7,524 bases of DNA from the NCBI GenBank assembly GCA_017613995.1, contig JAGACT010000227.1:1-7524 (forward strand). The letters run 5' to 3'. The translations under genes were made by a program, and so were the position numbers. This document shows positions 1-4,643 of this stretch, in pieces; within the stretch, counting starts at the first letter, position 1; each line of letters starts with the position of its first letter. The notes under the pieces were generated by a model. That model was given only the letters and a program-made list of their open reading frames with translations. It was not told where the DNA came from and did no database searches. This DNA comes from Eubacteriaceae bacterium. Lineage in GTDB: Bacteria > Bacillota > Clostridia > Eubacteriales > Anaerofustaceae.

Positions 1-226
1 AGTATTCAACGGAGAGGAGATAACCGGCACTCCCCTGATCGCCCGCATGGCTATAGAAAAGGGAATAGCAGCCAACATTTCTGCCGCTTCCACCAGGAGC
101 ATTGGGGGCAGGGTGTTCGGTTCCATGCTCCTCGGCATAACCGGAGGGGACGAAAGTGTGAATACGGCCCTTGAATACCTTAATGTCAAGGGCGTAGTGG
201 CAGAGGAGGTGAAGGTGAATGCTTGA
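1..226 (+). CDS. metN: Methionine ABC transporter ATP-binding protein MetN, C-terminal end (partial)
   Basis: This is the last 74 codons of a gene whose start lies before the window; the reading frame begins at base 2 and stops with TGA at 224-226. The visible protein runs from VFNGEEITGTPLIARMA through ISAASTRSIGG to LNVKGVVAEEVKVNA. This matches the C-terminal regulatory NIL domain of MetN, which binds L-methionine and trans-inhibits the MetNI importer. No nucleotide-binding motif is visible because that part is upstream. The last 8 bases overlap the start of the next gene (ATGCTTGA), a coupling typical of metN-metI pairs, and the following gene is a clear MetI permease, which supports the assignment. 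NIL domains also occur in some NifS-linked proteins and ferredoxins, but the neighbour makes MetN by far the best reading. Confidence 0.87.
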   Translation, partial: VFNGEEITGTPLIARMAIEKGIAANISAASTRSIGGRVFGSMLLGITGGDESVNTALEYLNVKGVVAEEVKVNA

Positions 227-926
227 CAGGATATTCTCACCTGAAGCGGTCGTTCAGGCTGTGGAGATACTTAAGAACGAGTTCCCTCTTGCCATATGGG
301 AGACCTTTTACGTCACCGTGCTCTCCACGTTCTTTGCCATAGTCATCGGGCTTCCCCTGGGAGTGATCCTGGTGATCGGAGAAGAAAAAGGCATAGCGCC
401 CATTCCTAAATGGCTCCACAGTCTTCTCGGGACCATGATCAACCTGCTCAGATCGGTGCCGTTCCTCATACTGATGATACTGGTGATCCCTCTAACAAGG
501 GCCATCGTCGGAACGTCCGTGGGAACGAGGGCCACAATTGTGCCGCTGGTCGTCGCAGCATTTCCCTTCATAGCGAGGCTCGCGGAAGCATGTCTGCGTG
601 AAGTGGACCCTAACCTCATAGAGACGGCTCACAGCATGGGCGCCACGCCCTGGCAGATAGTCACTAAAGTGATGATACCCGAATCGGTGCCTTCTCTCAT
701 AGCCAACGCCACAACTGCCATCACCACAATACTGGGGTACAGCGCCATGAGCGGTATCCTCGGCGGCGGAGGCCTTGGCAAGATAGCAATCAACTACGGA
801 TACTACAGGTACAAATACCTCGTCATGATATTTGCCGTGATATTCCTGATCCTGATGGTACAGATATTCCAGACTGCAGGCACCAGGATCGCTGTCAGGA
901 GCGACAGAAGGCTCAGGGACCAGTAA
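219..926 (+). CDS. metI: Methionine ABC transporter permease MetI
   Basis: This is the inner-membrane permease subunit of the MetNIQ importer for D/L-methionine and related compounds (235 aa, slightly longer than the usual ~217-230). It has about five hydrophobic segments (near residues 25-53, 68-96, 104-124, 150-175 and 200-220), consistent with the MetI fold. The RSVPF motif at 78-82 is characteristic of MetI. The cytoplasmic EAA loop, which docks on the ATPase, is clear: E128-VDPNLIETAHSMG-141 followed by an IPES stretch. A glycine-rich GILGGGGLGK segment follows, also typical of the family. The ATG at 219 is preceded by GAGGAGGT (203-210) with an 8-base spacer and overlaps the metN stop by 8 bases, so translation is probably coupled. 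The substrate protein metQ is not found downstream; it may lie upstream or elsewhere. Confidence 0.92.
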   Translation: MLDRIFSPEAVVQAVEILKNEFPLAIWETFYVTVLSTFFAIVIGLPLGVILVIGEEKGIAPIPKWLHSLLGTMINLLRSVPFLILMILVIPLTRAIVGTSVGTRATIVPLVVAAFPFIARLAEACLREVDPNLIETAHSMGATPWQIVTKVMIPESVPSLIANATTAITTILGYSAMSGILGGGGLGKIAINYGYYRYKYLVMIFAVIFLILMVQIFQTAGTRIAVRSDRRLRDQ

Positions 927-967
927 GGCCCTATCCGGCAGGAGGATGAAAAACCACGGACAGGGCC
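927..967 (+). terminator. Hairpin directly after metI, possible weak terminator
   Basis: Starting at the base after the metI stop codon, GGCCCTATCCG (927-937) can pair with CGGACAGGGCC (957-967). The stem is 6 + 4 bp with one A-C mismatch and a loop of about 19 bases. There is no U-tract after it (CGTTGACAG follows), so it is not a standard intrinsic terminator. It may instead protect the 3' end of the metNI transcript or need Rho. Seen in sequence; the function is inferred. Confidence 0.3.
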
Positions 968-969
968 CG

Positions 970-979
970 TTGACAGATA
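970..979 (+). repeat. Direct repeat TTGACAGATA, copy 1
   Basis: The 10-mer TTGACAGATA occurs here and again at 1025-1034, 55 bases apart. This copy extends to TTGACAGATATT. It looks like a -35 hexamer, but no acceptable -10 sits 16-18 bases downstream (AAAAAC or GAAAAA), so this copy is unlikely to be an active promoter by itself. It could be a regulator half-site or a decayed duplicate of the promoter at 1025. Confidence 0.5.
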
Positions 980-1024
980 TTCAGATAAAATGAAAAACAA
1001 TCGGAAGAAAATGCATTTTTATAA

Positions 1025-1034
1025 TTGACAGATA
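1025..1034 (+). repeat. Direct repeat TTGACAGATA, copy 2
   Basis: This is the second copy of the 10-mer found at 970-979. Here its first six bases form the -35 box of a convincing promoter. A looser relative, TTGACATAGATATT, is found at 2804-2817 in the gap between the amidohydrolase and the first membrane protein gene. Confidence 0.5.
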
Positions 1035-1053
1035 ACACTTTTGGGTATATATT
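1025..1053 (+). promoter_or_regulatory. Sigma-70/SigA-type promoter of the amidohydrolase-membrane protein operon
   Basis: TTGACA (1025-1030, perfect -35), a 17-base spacer and TATATT (1048-1053, five of six -10 bases) lie in AT-rich DNA. Transcription should start near 1060. The first plausible operon start codon is at 1372, giving a leader of about 310 bases. The small inverted repeat AACAA-T-TTGTT at 1063-1073 lies at the expected start site and could be an operator. Confidence 0.75.
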
Positions 1054-1098
1054 GTCATTATTAACAATTTGTTCACATTTCGGATCGGAACAGGTCGT

Positions 1099-1215
1099 AT
1101 GTACAGAACGGTATCTTCTTCAGTTATCAATAACCGCAATAATTCCCAGAACATGAATAATGTTCTGGTTCTTGGCGTGGAAAACAATAACGAGGAAGAA
1201 CGCGAACTGGCATAA
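1099..1215 (+). CDS. Possible 38-codon Asn-rich leader peptide
   Basis: A short ORF starts with ATG at 1099 and ends with TAA at 1213-1215, wholly inside the leader of the amidohydrolase operon. It encodes 38 residues, 10 of them Asn (positions 11, 12, 14, 15, 18, 20, 21, 29, 30 and 31), with an acidic C-terminal part (NNNEEERELA). The ribosome site is weak: only CAGG at 1091-1094, four bases from the ATG. Hairpin A lies inside the ORF, and hairpin B begins five bases after its stop codon, so a translating ribosome would affect the leader fold. It could be a regulatory leader peptide. It could equally be a chance ORF in AT-rich DNA, since AAT/AAC codons are common by composition there. I do not recognise the peptide. 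Confidence 0.28.
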   Translation: MYRTVSSSVINNRNNSQNMNNVLVLGVENNNEEERELA

Positions 1216-1289
1216 TCAATCTGTAACAACGGTCGGCATTCGGGGACTGTGTTACAGCCACAGGACCTGAAAGCAGAGATGTAACGACA

Positions 1290-1327
1290 CTGCATCGTGC
1301 TTTGGGCATGGTGCAGTTTTTGTTTTT
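1290..1327 (+). terminator. Intrinsic terminator in the leader, 45 bases before the amidohydrolase start codon
   Basis: The stem CTGCATCGTGC (1290-1300) pairs with GCATGGTGCAG (1306-1316) over 11 bp including two G-U pairs. The loop is TTTGG, and the stem is followed at once by TTTTTGTTTTT (1317-1327). This is a textbook Rho-independent terminator. It stands between the promoter at 1025 and the gene at 1372, with no room or recognisable -35/-10 for another promoter in between, so operon expression should require read-through. Confidence 0.85.
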
Positions 1328-1371
1328 CAGGCCGCCTGCGTCAGAGCGGGCAGATAGGAAAGGAGAAAGAA

Positions 1372-2796
1372 ATGGATTCAAAGGACAGGATCGTCAGCCT
1401 CGTCGAAGAGAAGAAGGACTTCTTCACGAACGTCTCTGACAGAGTATGGGAAACACCGGAGCTGGGTTTCATGGAGTACAAGTCGGCCGCCACACTGATG
1501 GGCGCCCTTGAGGCACAGGGCTTCAAAGTCGAAAAGGGGCTTGCCGGCATCGAGACCGCTTTCAGCGGGACATGGGGGAGCGGCAAGCCGGTCATCGCTT
1601 TCCTGGGCGAGTTCGATGCGCTGCCTTCGCTCTCGCAGAAGGCTGCTTTAGGCACCAAGGATCCGGTGGGGCCGGGCGGTAACGGCCACGGCTGCGGCCA
1701 CAACATACTCGGCGCGGCATCGATGTCCGCAGCGACGGCCCTCAAGGACTACATGTCGGAGAAGGGTGTCCCCGGGACCGTCATCTATTACGGATGCCCC
1801 GCGGAGGAATCCGGCTGCGGCAAGACGTTCATGGCAAGGGACGGAGTGTTCGACGGCTGTGACGTGGCCATCACATGGCATCCCGGCGACACGAACTCCA
1901 TTATGAGCGGTTCGACCCTAGCAAACATCCACGTACGTTTCTGGTTCACCGGCAAGGCCGCGCACGCGGCTGCCTCCCCTCATCTGGGAAGGAGCGCACT
2001 TGACGCAGCCGAGATCATGAACATAGGCGTGAACTTCCTGCGCGAGCACGTCATCCCCGAGGCCAGGATCCACTATGCGTTCGAGGACGTCGGCGGCGGC
2101 GCTCCCAACGTGGTCCAGGATTCCGCACAGCTGCTCTACTTCATCAGGGCTCCCAAGAACGACCAGGTCATGGAGCTGTATCCCAGAGTCGTGAAATGCG
2201 CCGAGGGCGCTGCCCACATGACGGAGACCCAGGTCAGGTACGAGATCATAACGGGTCTTTCCGACTACATCCCGAACGACACGCTGGCGGAAGTCATGAG
2301 CGACTGCATGCAGGAGCTGGGTCCCCAGAAGTTCTCTGACGAGGCCAGGAAAGTGGGAGACGAGATGTACGCCACCCTCACCCCCGCGAACATCCGGTCC
2401 GGTATCGCATCGCTGAGCGGGCACATGGATCCCGCCAAGGCACCTGAGAAGGTCAAGGAGAAGCTGATCGCGGATCCGTTCCCCTATGTGAAGTCCAGCT
2501 ACGTGATGCCCGGATCCACGGACGTCGGAGACGTGTCATACGTGGTGCCTACAGTGCAGTGCGGCGCGGTGACCCAGGTCATCGGAACACCGGGACACTC
2601 ATGGCAGGTGACGGCGCAGTCCTGCTCGGCACTGGCCCACGACGGCCTGGTATACGGAGCCGAGACGATGGCCCTGACAGGCCTGAGGCTGCTGGAGAAG
2701 CCGGAACTCATCGAGAAGGCGAAGGCGGAGCATTTCCGGGCCACCAGGGGCATCTACAACTGCCCTATTCCCAAGGAAGTAAAGCCTCTTCCGTAA
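1372..2796 (+). CDS. M20-family metallo-amidohydrolase, AbgB-like (p-aminobenzoyl-glutamate hydrolase subunit B type)
   Basis: This is a cytoplasmic zinc or manganese amidohydrolase of 474 aa (E. coli AbgB is about 480); no signal peptide is seen. It resembles AbgB throughout: GEFDALPSLSQ near residues 83-93, metal site GHGCGHN at 105-111 (C108, H110), PAEESGCGKTFM with catalytic or metal-binding E145 and E146, ITWHPG with H170, dimerisation-domain AAHAAASPHLGRSALDA with H198, STDVGDVSYVVPT, and late metal ligand H409 in GTPGHSWQ. The family hydrolyses amide bonds of N-acyl amino acids, aminobenzoyl-glutamate or dipeptides; the exact substrate cannot be read here. The start is ATG 1372, with GGAAAGGAG (1357-1365) six bases upstream. 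The in-frame GTG at 1297 falls inside the terminator stem and is rejected. No AbgA or AbgT partner is present; two membrane proteins follow instead, suggesting uptake and then hydrolysis of one substrate. Confidence 0.9.
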   Translation: MDSKDRIVSLVEEKKDFFTNVSDRVWETPELGFMEYKSAATLMGALEAQGFKVEKGLAGIETAFSGTWGSGKPVIAFLGEFDALPSLSQKAALGTKDPVGPGGNGHGCGHNILGAASMSAATALKDYMSEKGVPGTVIYYGCPAEESGCGKTFMARDGVFDGCDVAITWHPGDTNSIMSGSTLANIHVRFWFTGKAAHAAASPHLGRSALDAAEIMNIGVNFLREHVIPEARIHYAFEDVGGGAPNVVQDSAQLLYFIRAPKNDQVMELYPRVVKCAEGAAHMTETQVRYEIITGLSDYIPNDTLAEVMSDCMQELGPQKFSDEARKVGDEMYATLTPANIRSGIASLSGHMDPAKAPEKVKEKLIADPFPYVKSSYVMPGSTDVGDVSYVVPTVQCGAVTQVIGTPGHSWQVTAQSCSALAHDGLVYGAETMALTGLRLLEKPELIEKAKAEHFRATRGIYNCPIPKEVKPLP

Positions 2797-2841
2797 GGCT
2801 TGCTTGACATAGATATTTAAAGAGGATAAAGGAGAATCACT

Positions 2842-3558
2842 ATGAAATCTTATGCAGAAATCGCTGCAAGTCCGGTACTCATGGTACTTGTCCTTGCGGG
2901 TCTCGCTTTCGTCGCGGGCCTCTGCGTCGTCTTCTACAGGAAGACCTCCAAGAGAGCCCTTGAGCTGGGTATCCCGAAAGAGACTCTGGACGCGGTCAAG
3001 AAGAACACGATCACACTGACGATCGTCCCTTCGATCTCGATCGTTATCGGACTGTTCACCCTGTCGACGGTCATCGGCACGGCGTGGGCATGGTTCCGTC
3101 TTTCGGTCGTCGGAGCGGTGACCTACGAGCTCATCGCGGCTCAGATGGCAACGGCTGCCCTGGGCTTCGAGGAGATGACGACGGCAATGGGTTCCGACGC
3201 GTCGACCTTCGCAGCCATAATGCTCGTCATGAGCATCGGCATCATCTTCGGCAACGTGTTCAACCTGTTCGCCGGTAAAGCTCTCGTGACCACCATCAAG
3301 AACGCCGGCACGAAGCAGGGAGGATTCGGCCCCATCATGAACGGATGCTTCATGCTTGCCCTCATGGGCGTCATGCTTCCTTTCCAGGCCATAAAAGGCG
3401 GAGTGTACATCGCGGTTATGCTCACGTCACTGGCCGTCGCATACCTCATGAACCTGCTCATCAAGAAGACAGGCGCCACATGGCTCGGAAACTTCACCAT
3501 GGCGTTCACCCTGATCATAGGAATGGCTTCATCGCTGTTCTGGCTCAAAGTGTTTTAA
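2842..3558 (+). CDS. DUF5058-type integral membrane protein, probable transporter subunit
   Basis: A 238-aa polytopic membrane protein with about six to seven hydrophobic segments (roughly residues 11-32, 56-84, 88-106, 121-143, 163-182, 186-206 and 214-236). The motif WFRLSVVGAVTYE (84-96) and the N-terminal layout (short amphipathic start, one helix, a Lys/Arg-rich loop at 33-54, then the membrane core) agree with my recollection of the DUF5058 family. That family has no established function. It carries a GNVFNL motif at 137-142. ATG 2842 has AAAGGAG (2828-2834) seven bases upstream and lies 45 bases after the amidohydrolase stop. It is followed 12 bases later by a second membrane gene whose ribosome site overlaps this stop codon. 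The context suggests one subunit of a two-protein permease importing the amidohydrolase substrate or exporting its product. That role is inferred, not shown. Confidence 0.72.
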   Translation: MKSYAEIAASPVLMVLVLAGLAFVAGLCVVFYRKTSKRALELGIPKETLDAVKKNTITLTIVPSISIVIGLFTLSTVIGTAWAWFRLSVVGAVTYELIAAQMATAALGFEEMTTAMGSDASTFAAIMLVMSIGIIFGNVFNLFAGKALVTTIKNAGTKQGGFGPIMNGCFMLALMGVMLPFQAIKGGVYIAVMLTSLAVAYLMNLLIKKTGATWLGNFTMAFTLIIGMASSLFWLKVF

Positions 3559-3570
3559 GGAGGTCTTATC

Positions 3571-4287
3571 ATGCAGGACGAGAAAAAATATAACGACAGT
3601 ATTCACCTCATAGGCCGCATAGGCACTATCGGGGCCATAGGTTTCATGGTGGGCATCCCGATCGCGATCTGCGTCATCTACAACTGCTTCCCCTCCATGT
3701 CAACGGTCATGGGTGCAGCCGGAACACTTCTGGCGATGTTCATCCCTTCAGCCATCTCCGAGGTCATCAGCTATGCTCCCATCCTCGGATCGGCTTCATA
3801 CATCACATTCATCACAGGAAACGTAATGAACCTGAAGCTGCCTGTCGCCATCTCGGCGCAGAGCATCGCGGGAGTCACTTCGAACACGCCTGAGTCTGAC
3901 GCCATCTCGACCATGGCGATCGCCCTCTCTTCACTTGAGACACTGGCGATCATAGCGGTGGGCGTGCTCCTCCTGACCCCTCTCAAGCCGTTCCTCTCGA
4001 CACCGGCCATCACCACAGCCACCGGCTATATGGTCCCGGCTCTGTTCGGAGGACTCCTGCTGGGCGTTTACACCCAGTCGGGCAAGAAGAGGATCAAGAA
4101 CAAGTGGATCCTTGCCCTGTTCCCCATAGTGGTCATGGGCATCGGCATCCTCATCTGGCCGAAGCTGACGAGCTACCAGGGATACTGCATACTCGGAATG
4201 ATCGTTCTCACCCTTGCAGTCGCATACGCGCTGTACAAGGCCGGGATCGTCAAGGAGTACACCGTAGGCGAGGAAGAGGGTAAATAA
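3571..4287 (+). CDS. Integral membrane protein, probable partner of the DUF5058 protein
   Basis: A 238-aa polytopic membrane protein, exactly as long as the upstream one, that I cannot assign to a named family. A short charged N-terminus (MQDEKKYND) is followed by several hydrophobic segments (about 16-38, 44-65, 72-90, 112-133, 145-166, 176-195 and 205-224) and an acidic C-terminal tail (VGEEEGK). Polar signatures within the core are SEVISYAP, GNVMNL (83-88) and SNTPESDAIS. The last two regions, with Asn, Thr, Pro, Glu and Asp in or next to membrane segments, could line a transport path. The ribosome site TAAGGAGGT (3556-3564) includes the stop codon of the preceding gene, so the two membrane proteins are probably translationally coupled and made in equal amounts, fitting a hetero-oligomeric permease. 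The start ATG at 3571 is six bases after that site. Confidence 0.68.
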   Translation: MQDEKKYNDSIHLIGRIGTIGAIGFMVGIPIAICVIYNCFPSMSTVMGAAGTLLAMFIPSAISEVISYAPILGSASYITFITGNVMNLKLPVAISAQSIAGVTSNTPESDAISTMAIALSSLETLAIIAVGVLLLTPLKPFLSTPAITTATGYMVPALFGGLLLGVYTQSGKKRIKNKWILALFPIVVMGIGILIWPKLTSYQGYCILGMIVLTLAVAYALYKAGIVKEYTVGEEEGK

Positions 4288-4323
4288 AGATCTCTTCTGA
4301 CGCCCGTAAAGGACAATGAACTA

Positions 4324-4359
4324 AAGAGCCTCCCCCGATGCCACGGGGGAGGCTCTTAT
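4324..4359 (+). terminator. Terminator hairpin closing the amidohydrolase operon
   Basis: AAGAGCCTCCCCCG (4324-4337) pairs perfectly with CGGGGGAGGCTCTT (4344-4357) over 14 bp with a 6-base loop. The U-tract is poor (TTATCATCC), so ending may depend on stem strength. It sits 36 bases after the last membrane protein stop codon and also blocks read-through into the oppositely oriented tRNA gene. The bases between the stop codon and this stem hold nothing recognisable. Confidence 0.75.
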
Positions 4360-4374
4360 CATCCTGTATACGGT

Positions 4375-4404
4375 AAAAAGAAAGCCCTTCCGGTGAAGGG
4401 CTTT
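4375..4404 (-). terminator. Intrinsic terminator of the tRNA-Lys gene
   Basis: Read on the minus strand, AAAGCCCTTC (4404-4395) pairs with GAAGGGCTTT (4390-4381) around a 4-base loop, 10 bp, and is followed by CTTTTT (4380-4375). It begins two bases after the tRNA CCA end. The plus strand also shows a short T run after the stem, so it may work in both directions. Confidence 0.8.
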
Positions 4405-4406
4405 TC

Positions 4407-4482
4407 TGGTGCACCATCAGGGACTCGAACCCGGGACACCCTGATTAAGAGTCAGGTGCTCTACCAACTGAGCTAATGGTGC
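4407..4482 (-). tRNA. tRNA-Lys (anticodon CTT)
   Basis: A 76-base tRNA gene on the minus strand. The acceptor stem is GCACCAT with ATGGTGC, discriminator A, and CCA is encoded at the 3' end (4410-4407 on plus reads TGGT). The D-arm is GCTC-AGTTGGTA-GAGC. The anticodon stem CCTGA/TCAGG encloses the loop CTCTTAA, so the anticodon is CTT (plus-strand bases 4447-4449), reading the AAG lysine codon. The variable loop is five bases (GTGTC) and the T-loop is TTCGAGT. One oddity is the T-stem CCGGG/CCCTG, which has a C-T (C-U) mismatch at the second pair (position 50 against 64), where CAGGG would pair fully. All other features are normal, so it is probably functional. Confidence 0.96.
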
Positions 4483-4500
4483 ATATCCGAATGCCTAATC

Positions 4501-4528
4501 ATTATACCATCAAAAACCCAAAATGCAA
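4501..4528 (-). promoter_or_regulatory. Promoter of the tRNA-Lys gene (extended -10)
   Basis: On the minus strand TTGCAT (4528-4523) is followed after 16 bases by TATAAT (4506-4501), a perfect -10 preceded by TGG, i.e. the TGn extension. The start point would be about 7 bases downstream of the -10, near 4494, leaving a leader of about a dozen bases before the mature tRNA 5' end at 4482. Confidence 0.78.
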
Positions 4529-4560
4529 GGCTTTTTTAAAACTTTTTGCCTGACCGCTGT

Positions 4561-4589
4561 TTGACTGAAAGGGGCGCGGAATATATAAT
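4561..4589 (+). promoter_or_regulatory. Promoter of the zinc-uptake operon
   Basis: TTGACT (4561-4566), a 17-base spacer and TATAAT (4584-4589) give 11 of 12 consensus bases. Transcription should begin near 4596, leaving a leader of about 48 bases to the znuA ATG at 4644. AT-rich DNA upstream (4530-4548) could act as an UP element and also separates this promoter from the divergent tRNA promoter. Confidence 0.8.
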
Positions 4590-4590
4590 A

Positions 4591-4605
4591 ATCTAAGTTT
4601 GAGAT
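4591..4605 (+). promoter_or_regulatory. Imperfect palindrome at the zinc operon start site, possible operator
   Basis: ATCTAAGTTTGAGAT is an odd-length inverted repeat (five of seven pairs match) lying right after the -10 and covering the expected transcription start. A metal-dependent repressor (Zur-, MntR- or AdcR-type) would be expected to bind here in such an operon. The sequence does not clearly match a known Zur or AdcR box, so this is a weak call. Confidence 0.2.
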
Positions 4606-4643
4606 CACGTTCCGAGGAAAACAAAGGGAAGGAGTGTAGCTGC

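Larger units (their letters stand above)
1060..1327 (+). promoter_or_regulatory. Structured 5' leader, candidate transcription attenuator or unclassified riboswitch
   Basis: Between the promoter and the intrinsic terminator at 1290-1327 the leader holds two strong hairpins. Hairpin A pairs CCAGAACAT (1146-1154) with ATGTTCTGG (1160-1168): 9 bp, perfect, 5-base loop. Hairpin B pairs CTGTAACA (1221-1228) with TGTTACAG (1250-1257), 8 bp perfect, then, after bulged A1229, CGGTC (1230-1234) with GACTG (1245-1249) around a 10-base loop. An alternative pairing competes with B: 1246-1256 with TGTAACGACACT at 1280-1291 (about 10 Watson-Crick pairs with one bulge and one mismatch), which ends at the foot of the terminator stem. 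A promoter, mutually exclusive stems and a terminator just before the gene are the layout of an attenuator. No T-box sequence, and no riboswitch core I can recall, is present. A ligand-, peptide- or protein-controlled switch are all possible. Confidence 0.5.

Noticed and set aside
946..993. 15-codon ORF after metI with AGGAGG in front
   Set aside because: The AGGAGG directly abuts the ATG with no spacer, and the peptide is not recognisable.
1221..1316. T-box tRNA-sensing leader
   Set aside because: No conserved T-box sequence of the AGGGTGGNACCGCG type and no specifier-loop arrangement could be found.
1328..1356. Resemblance of CCGCCTGCG...GGGCA to the ZTP (pfl) riboswitch 3' segment
   Set aside because: It lies after the terminator instead of before it, and the upstream ZTP core is missing.
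1297..1371. 25-residue N-terminal extension of the amidohydrolase from an in-frame GTG
   Set aside because: It lies within the terminator stem and U-tract, has no ribosome site, and ATG 1372 has a strong AGGAG at proper distance and begins where AbgB homology starts.
1918..2424. 168-aa open frame on the minus strand inside the amidohydrolase gene
   Set aside because: Shadow of a GC-rich coding frame; no recognisable domain and no promoter or ribosome site.
2804..2832. Internal promoter before the first membrane gene (TTGACA at 2804)
   Set aside because: At 17-base spacing the -10 would be TAAAGG, which is poor; kept only as part of the repeat observation.
4599..4643. 15-residue N-terminal extension of znuA from TTG
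   Set aside because: It is a few bases from the predicted transcription start and would spoil the lipoprotein signal; ATG 4644 has AAGGAG upstream.
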